From Pleurotus djamor (taxonomy: Eukaryota > Basidiomycota > Agaricomycetes > Agaricales > Pleurotaceae), in assembly GCA_029747585.1 (NCBI GenBank), contig JAPEVF010001005.1, forward strand, positions 1 to 15,648: 15,648 nt of DNA, written 5' to 3'. Position 1 is the first letter of the stretch; each line of letters opens with the position of its first letter. The translations under genes were made by a program, and so were the position numbers. Below, in pieces: positions 10,198 through 15,648 of this stretch. The notes beneath the pieces were generated by a model. The model searched no databases. It was given only the letters and a program-made list of their open reading frames with translations, and was not told the DNA's origin.

Positions 10198-11955
10198 ATG
10201 GCCCAAGCCAACACAACCAGTACTCCCCTCTCTAGCCAACTTGACGTTCTCATCGTTGGCGCCGGGTTCGCCGGTGTATACCAACTCTATCAATTTCGTA
10301 AACGAGGTTACAATGTCAAAGCCGTCGAAGCCGGTGACGGTCTCGGCGGTACCTGGCATTGGAACCGTTATCCTGGTGCTCGCGTCGACTCGGACACCCC
10401 CATCTACGCCTACACCATGGAGGACCTCTGGAAAGGCTGGGAGTGGAAGCAACGTTTCCCTGGATGGGAGGAGTTGCAATCCTACTTTGCCTACGTCGAT
10501 GGCAAGCTCGACATCAGCCGCGACGTCCAGTTCAACACCCGCGTCGTCTCCGCACACTTCAATACGCAAACTGACCGTTGGGATGTAACCACCGAGTCTG
10601 GTGCCAAGTTCTACCCTCGCTACCTATCCCTTTGTGTCGGTGCCTTAACATCCCCCTTCACTCCCTCCATACCCGGCCTCGACACTTTCAAAGGCATCAA
10701 GCATCATACTGCGCGGTGGCCGAAGGAGAAAGTCGATGTCAAAGGAAAGCGTGTCGGTGTTCTGGGCACTGGCGCTAGCGGCGTCCAGGTCATCCAAGAA
10801 ACCGCATCCGATGTCGGACACCTTACCGTTTTCCAGCGCACGCCCAACTTTGCCTTGCCCATGGTACAACGTGAGCTAGGGGACGAGGCTGAGCGTTTGA
10901 AGAAGGAGCAGTTGTACCCCATCATCTACAAGCGTCGGGACCAGACGTTTGGGGGCCTCGAGTTTACCTTCAACTTGCAGGACCTCGCATCCGTGACTCC
11001 TGAAGAACGGCGTCTTCTCTTTGAAGAACTGTGGGCTCAAGGTGGTTTCCGCATCTGGCTTGCCAATTATCTCGGTCTTTACGCCGACCAAGCATCCAAC
11101 GACATCATCTACGAGTTCTGGAGAGACAAAGTTCGAGCTAGGATCAATGACCCTGTCCTTCAGGAGAAGTTGGCCCCTACCAAGGCTCCCCACCCATTTG
11201 GTGTCAAGCGGCCTTCGTTGGAATCCGTATGTCTTCCTACCGATTTTTCTTACGTTGGCCGCTAAACGACATGTAGACATACTACGAAGTCTACAACCAA
11301 CCAAACGTGACTTTAGTGGACCTGAACGAGAACGACATCGCGGAGGTCACTCCCAAAGGCATCAAGATGCAAGACGGCACGGAACATGAGCTTGACATCC
11401 TCGTTCTTGCTACTGGCTTCAACGCGGTGACAGGCGCCATCACCGACATCGACATTCGGGGTATCGACGGCAGGAGGATCACGGATAAATGGGCAGATGG
11501 GGTCAAGACGTACCTGGGTATGACAACGGAGAATTTCCCCAACATGTTTTGGGTTTATGGTCCTCAGGGACCTACTCCCCTTTGTAACGGACCCACTTGC
11601 GCCGTACGTATTTCAACTCCTCCGAGATGTCATTACGGAGTTGTTGACCCCGCACTTGACTTTACAGGAGGTCCAAGGATCTTGGATCGTCGAATGTGTC
11701 GAGCACATGAGAGCCAACGGACTAACACGCATCAACGCTCAGACTGCCCCTGAGGAAGGCTACACAGGCTTCGTCCACCAGCTCGCTGCTGGCGGCCTTT
11801 GGTCGAAGGCGAATTCCTGGTACATGGGCGTGAATATTCCCGGTAAGAAGAAGGAAATTCTTTTCTTCACTGGAGGGTTGCCGTTGTATCATGATATGTG
11901 TCAGGATAGTGCGAAGAACGGGTATAAGGGGTTTACTTTGACCGCCGTTGCCTAA
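10198..11955 (+). CDS. Type I Baeyer-Villiger monooxygenase (cyclohexanone monooxygenase-like)
   Basis: FAD/NADPH enzyme that would insert one oxygen atom next to a ketone carbonyl to give an ester or lactone; the substrate cannot be told from sequence. Exons: 10198-11226, 11277-11603, 11668-11955 (introns 50 and 64 nt); 1644 nt, 547 aa, normal family length. First Rossmann motif GAGFAG at residues 21-26; GGTWHWNRYPGARVDSD at 50-66; the Baeyer-Villiger fingerprint FxGxxxHxxxW is perfect at 164-174 (FKGIKHHTARW); NADPH Rossmann GTGASG at 190-195; VFQRTPNF follows; HPFGVKRPSLE, then LATGFNAVTG and GPTCAEVQGSWI late in the protein. The fingerprint separates it from ordinary flavin monooxygenases. 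Start ATG has a purine at -3; an upstream ATG at 10163 is followed at once by TGA and could be a short upstream ORF. No signal peptide is seen. Confidence 0.93.
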
Positions 11956-12322
11956 TAGGTAACAAAGTCGCACCGTTCTGTCCCGCGTCGTCGAAGTCGA
12001 CGTTGAATGTACATTATTTTCTGTAACTATATCAAAGTTATGCCTATATCCTTCTTGAATCCGCCAGTTTGTGGAGCGCCTCAGATACTTCTTTGAACAA
12101 GCAGTCTAGCAATCAAGCAGTAAACTAGGGTCGTTAGCCCGATAGCACAGCATTCCGGGGGAACGTATCTCCGGGNTCCTTAAAGCGCAATCGAGGAGGG
12201 ATATCGAGCTAATTACACGCAGACTCGGAACTTGGATGTATGTTCATCATTGGAGTTAGAGGAATGTATCAGAATTTTTGCAAACTAGGCTTCGCTAGCT
12301 ACCTTGAGTTTGCCGATTTGAA
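11956..12322. other. Convergent spacer between the Baeyer-Villiger gene and THI4
   Basis: This 367-bp spacer contains the 3' ends of both genes, with AT-rich tracts near 12010-12050 typical of fungal polyadenylation regions. It includes a single ambiguous base at 12176. No gene, repeat family or RNA is recognised. Confidence 0.6.
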
Positions 12323-13429
<1,107 letters not shown>

Positions 13430-13507
13430 GGTGACAAACAAGCGAAGGATAGAACGGATGGGAAAGATGGGTAAGCGTGAGCTATCTGATACACTGAAAC
13501 CCCTCGT

Positions 13508-13515
13508 CCTTATAA
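13508..13515 (-). promoter_or_regulatory. TATA box of THI4
   Basis: On the minus strand the sequence reads GGTTATAAGG (TATAA at about 13514-13510), roughly 80 bp upstream of the THI4 ATG, a normal distance for a strongly expressed fungal gene. The position supports it; no transcript start was seen. Confidence 0.5.
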
Positions 13516-13529
13516 CCAGCCAACCCAAC

Positions 13530-14545
13530 TATCTCAAGGACATGGGAAACTCCTCGAATGGAGCCATCGGAACATTCCAAAAGACTTGTGCTGAGATATT
13601 TGGAGAAACAACCACCAGGACTCAGGAGTCATACTTATTATCATCACAAACCAATGGGGCCAATGGGAATAGAAGGAGGTAATAACACGCTCGAGAAAGA
13701 AGGCACAAAAGGAGTGGAGACTCGAGAAGCATCTCAAGTTTTTCGTGTGGTTGGGGGAGATAGCATGTGTACATGTGGGGGAATTTGACTGAAAGCGTTG
13801 AGTGGCTCCTTGGCAATCGAAGATAGGACCATCTTTGGGGCGGGTTTTTCGAAACCGTCGGTTCAAGGGTTAACCTGATTTAAACTGTTCTTTTCTACAG
13901 TAGATCCCTCGGGTGCGTTGTGAATTTGTGTAGTGGAGAGAAGTACATGTCTTCTAAGCTGGGCGGATTCAAGAAGCAAACCGCTCGAAGAGTGGTTATC
14001 TTCAGCTTCGCGTGCCTAGCAAGAAGGAGCTTCAAGGGCCACAACGGAGCACATGGGATTCAGAATGTTGTTGGTGGAAGATTCCGGACGATAGAAGGAG
14101 ATTACAAGATGTTTGCTGACATGAGCGCAAGCAAAAAGGACCGGGGAGTCGCGGCGACGCACTTGAGGGGACTTGGGTTGATGGTTCAAGGTGGCGATGG
14201 ATTTCGGTGACCGTGGTGGTGTTTCTCGCGACCCTGTCTCTCTGAATTTGAACAGGGACCCGTTAGGAGTCTCCTAGCTCCGACGTATCTTGGGCATCAA
14301 GGATCGCGCTAGCTCGTGAACTTCGTTGAACGCGCTCTATGTGAGCGACACACGACCTGATCACCCTTTCAGTAGCTGGGGGAAACTGTCTCGCTGATGG
14401 GAAACTCACAAGTCTTGCCTGACGCTGTCTTACAATCTTCCTGCATCAACCGAAACGACTCCTCTTCAAGTGTTTAAACTTTCTGATAACTGATGGTGGC
14501 GAGATATATCTAGCATTTTTCCATCAGCGACGCAGTACTCATCTG
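13530..14545. other. About 1 kb without a recognised gene
   Basis: The stretch lies between the THI4 promoter and the decayed oxygenase. The longest open frame on + has its first ATG at 13947 and ends at 14210 (87 aa, rich in Lys/Arg/Gly); it shows no known motif and no neighbouring exon in phase, so I do not call it a gene. A small perfect hairpin GGTTT-TTCG-AAACC lies near 13843-13856. No transposon ends were recognised. Confidence 0.5.
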
Positions 14546-15449
14546 ATACAGCTCCCGCAGATCACTGGGATCTCGTACACGAACGAAGGCGCCGTGATCA
14601 TCTCGTATCAAGCCTTGGTCGCGGACCCTCTGTCGCTGGGACCATCCATCGGTGCGTACCTCTCATAACGCTCTCAAGTTCATTCTCAGTCCCGCAATCT
14701 CTGAACTTAGGTGTGTAGAGAAAGCATTTGGCTCGAACCCGACCTCCCTCGGAATCATCATCGTGAAAGATTTGCCTGGGGAATATCAAGTGTATCGAGA
14801 ACGCTTGCTTAGGCTTGCCCATAGCTTTTCTCAGCTTGAGGAATCGGTGAAGGAGAGGTATGTAGATGCGGGTAGTAGGTTTAGGTGAGCCCCGTCCTGG
14901 TGCATGGAAATCCAAGTGTACAGGTAAATTTTGCGGTCGTTTAGCTTCGGCTGGTCTCATGGAAAGGTGCGTGACTTTCTTTTCATACATAAGAAGGACA
15001 CTGGACACTAATAACCCTGATCTCAGGAAATCATGAACGGAAAGCCAGGTACCTACCCAATTTCTAGTGCTTATCCAGAACCTAAAGCACCCATTTGAAA
15101 AGATATACTGAAAGGATCTTACTACGCCAACCCAACAATAGACAAACCTACCGTCTCTTCGGCATTGCGAGAGACGTACCCGGAGTATTACGGCGACAAT
15201 ATCTGTATGTACAGTGTTTCGCGTTTTNCTTCCTCCTTTTTCCTTCTTCTCTTAATGTTACAACCTTCCTTCCACACATAAAACATCGAATTCAGGGCCA
15301 GATCCGGGGTTGAAAGGCATCGAAGGGTTCGAAGAAGCGTTCAAAGACCTCGGAAGGTACGTGCTCACTCTCGTTTAGTGGACTGAAGAGAGCCTCACTC
15401 CTTGCCTTACAGGTTCGTCTTCAAAGTCGGCGGATGCAAGGTCGCGTAA
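14546..15449 (+). pseudogene. Clavaminate-synthase-like 2-oxoglutarate/Fe(II) oxygenase, truncated remnant
   Basis: Matches the N-terminal part of the fungal clavaminate-synthase-like oxygenase family. Exon series: 14546-14651, 14719-14884, 14945-14966, 15027-15048, 15103-15204, 15296-15356, 15413-15449; all introns are GT-AG (54-91 nt) and all phases agree. The joined product (about 171 codons) carries SYTNEGAVIISYQAL, KAFGSNPTSLGIIIVKDLP, YRERLLRLAHSF, FGWSHGKEIMNGKPD, LKGSYYANPTIDKPTV, YPEYYGDNIWPDPG and GFEEAFKDLGRFVFKVG, then stops at TAA 15447-15449. Family members run on for roughly 150-200 more residues that include the iron-binding His/Asp/His; nothing like that follows here. No in-frame ATG precedes exon 1; ATA at 14546-14548 stands where the start is expected, and upstream the frame is closed by TAA. 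An unseen short 5' exon is possible. Two breaks together favour a pseudogene whose splice sites are still intact. Confidence 0.78.
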
Positions 15450-15530
15450 TTGGATAAAGAATACACGACTGGAATCGTCAATTTCAATGAAGATCTCGTC
15501 AACAGATGGGGTGGACCGTGATCCATACAT
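15375..15530 (-). CDS. Possible small ORF behind a TATA box, antisense to the oxygenase remnant
   Basis: On the minus strand an ATG at 15530-15528 opens a 51-codon frame ending TAA at 15377-15375. It begins MYGSRSTPSVDEIF and includes FIEIDDSSRVFFIQLRD. I do not recognise the product. A possible splice donor (CCT|GTAAGG, at about 15410) falls two thirds of the way along, so the real product could be spliced and longer. The support is a TATATAAA box 71 bp upstream and the reading direction out of the region where the oxygenase homology ends. The frame runs antisense through the last oxygenase exon, so it may equally be chance. Confidence 0.25.
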   Translation of the reverse strand: MYGSRSTPSVDEIFIEIDDSSRVFFIQLRDLASADFEDEPVRQGVRLSSVH

Positions 15531-15600
15531 CGAAAATAGGCGTTGGATGTGCGTGAAGTCTGGGGATGTGGAGTCAGGTCGAAGCGTTGAATATGAGGCG

Positions 15601-15608
15601 TTTATATA
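15601..15608 (-). promoter_or_regulatory. TATA box (TATATAAA) on the minus strand
   Basis: Minus strand reads CCTATATAAACG, a near-consensus TATA box with GC-flanked edges. It lies 71 bp upstream of the ATG at 15530, giving space for a start site about 30 bp downstream and a 40-nt leader. Its role is inferred from spacing only. Confidence 0.4.
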
Positions 15609-15648
15609 GGCAGAGATTGGAATGTCGAGGTAACTGAAGAGTTGTGTG

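Noticed and set aside
13430..13930. TPP riboswitch upstream of THI4
   Set aside because: A stretch reading CCCTTGAACC on the minus strand recalls one conserved arm, but CUGAGA and CUGAUC partners are absent.
13947..14210. 87-residue basic ORF as a gene
   Set aside because: No known motif, biased composition, and no supporting exons; could be chance. Described under the gene-free stretch.

Overview
The window is eukaryotic nuclear DNA from a fungus, most likely an Agaricomycete-type basidiomycete. Genes are cut by many very short GT-AG introns: I place 43 introns of 45-91 nt, mostly 49-62 nt. Exons go down to 14 nt. The protein families and wording of motifs fit basidiomycete homologues. There is no operon structure, CRISPR array, rRNA or convincing tRNA.

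Layout from left to right. 1-1819 (+): 3' part of mitochondrial FAD glycerol-3-phosphate dehydrogenase (GUT2/GPD2 type), cut by the window edge. 2015-4589 (-): ALG6-type ER glucosyltransferase, nine exons. 4724-5652 (-): a HotDog-fold acyl-CoA thioesterase in nine tiny exons, too fragmented for simple ORF reading. 5913-8196 (+): AidB-like acyl-CoA dehydrogenase in ten exons, with one ambiguous base that breaks its frame. 8261-9011 (-): Nas2/PSMD9 proteasome assembly chaperone with PDZ domain. 9144-10197: about 1 kb with no recognised gene. 10198-11955 (+): type I Baeyer-Villiger monooxygenase. 12323-13429 (-): THI4 thiamine thiazole synthase with the suicide cysteine. 13430-14545: no recognised gene, apart from the THI4 promoter. 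14546-15449 (+): clavaminate-synthase-like 2-oxoglutarate oxygenase remnant lacking a start codon and its catalytic part. 15375-15530 (-): a possible small ORF behind a good TATA box.

How the genes relate. Most are unlinked housekeeping genes. The exception is the head-to-head pair of acyl-CoA thioesterase and acyl-CoA dehydrogenase, which share a 260-bp intergenic region and both act on acyl-CoA-type substrates; co-regulation is an inference. The Baeyer-Villiger enzyme lies about 2 kb beyond, separated by Nas2, so a catabolic cluster is possible but not shown. I found no clearly new biological system. The most useful results are the hidden thioesterase, the exon-resolved models, the frame-breaking N, and the decayed oxygenase with a putative antisense promoter. 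All exon models are hand-derived from splice consensus and remembered family motifs, without alignment or transcript evidence.
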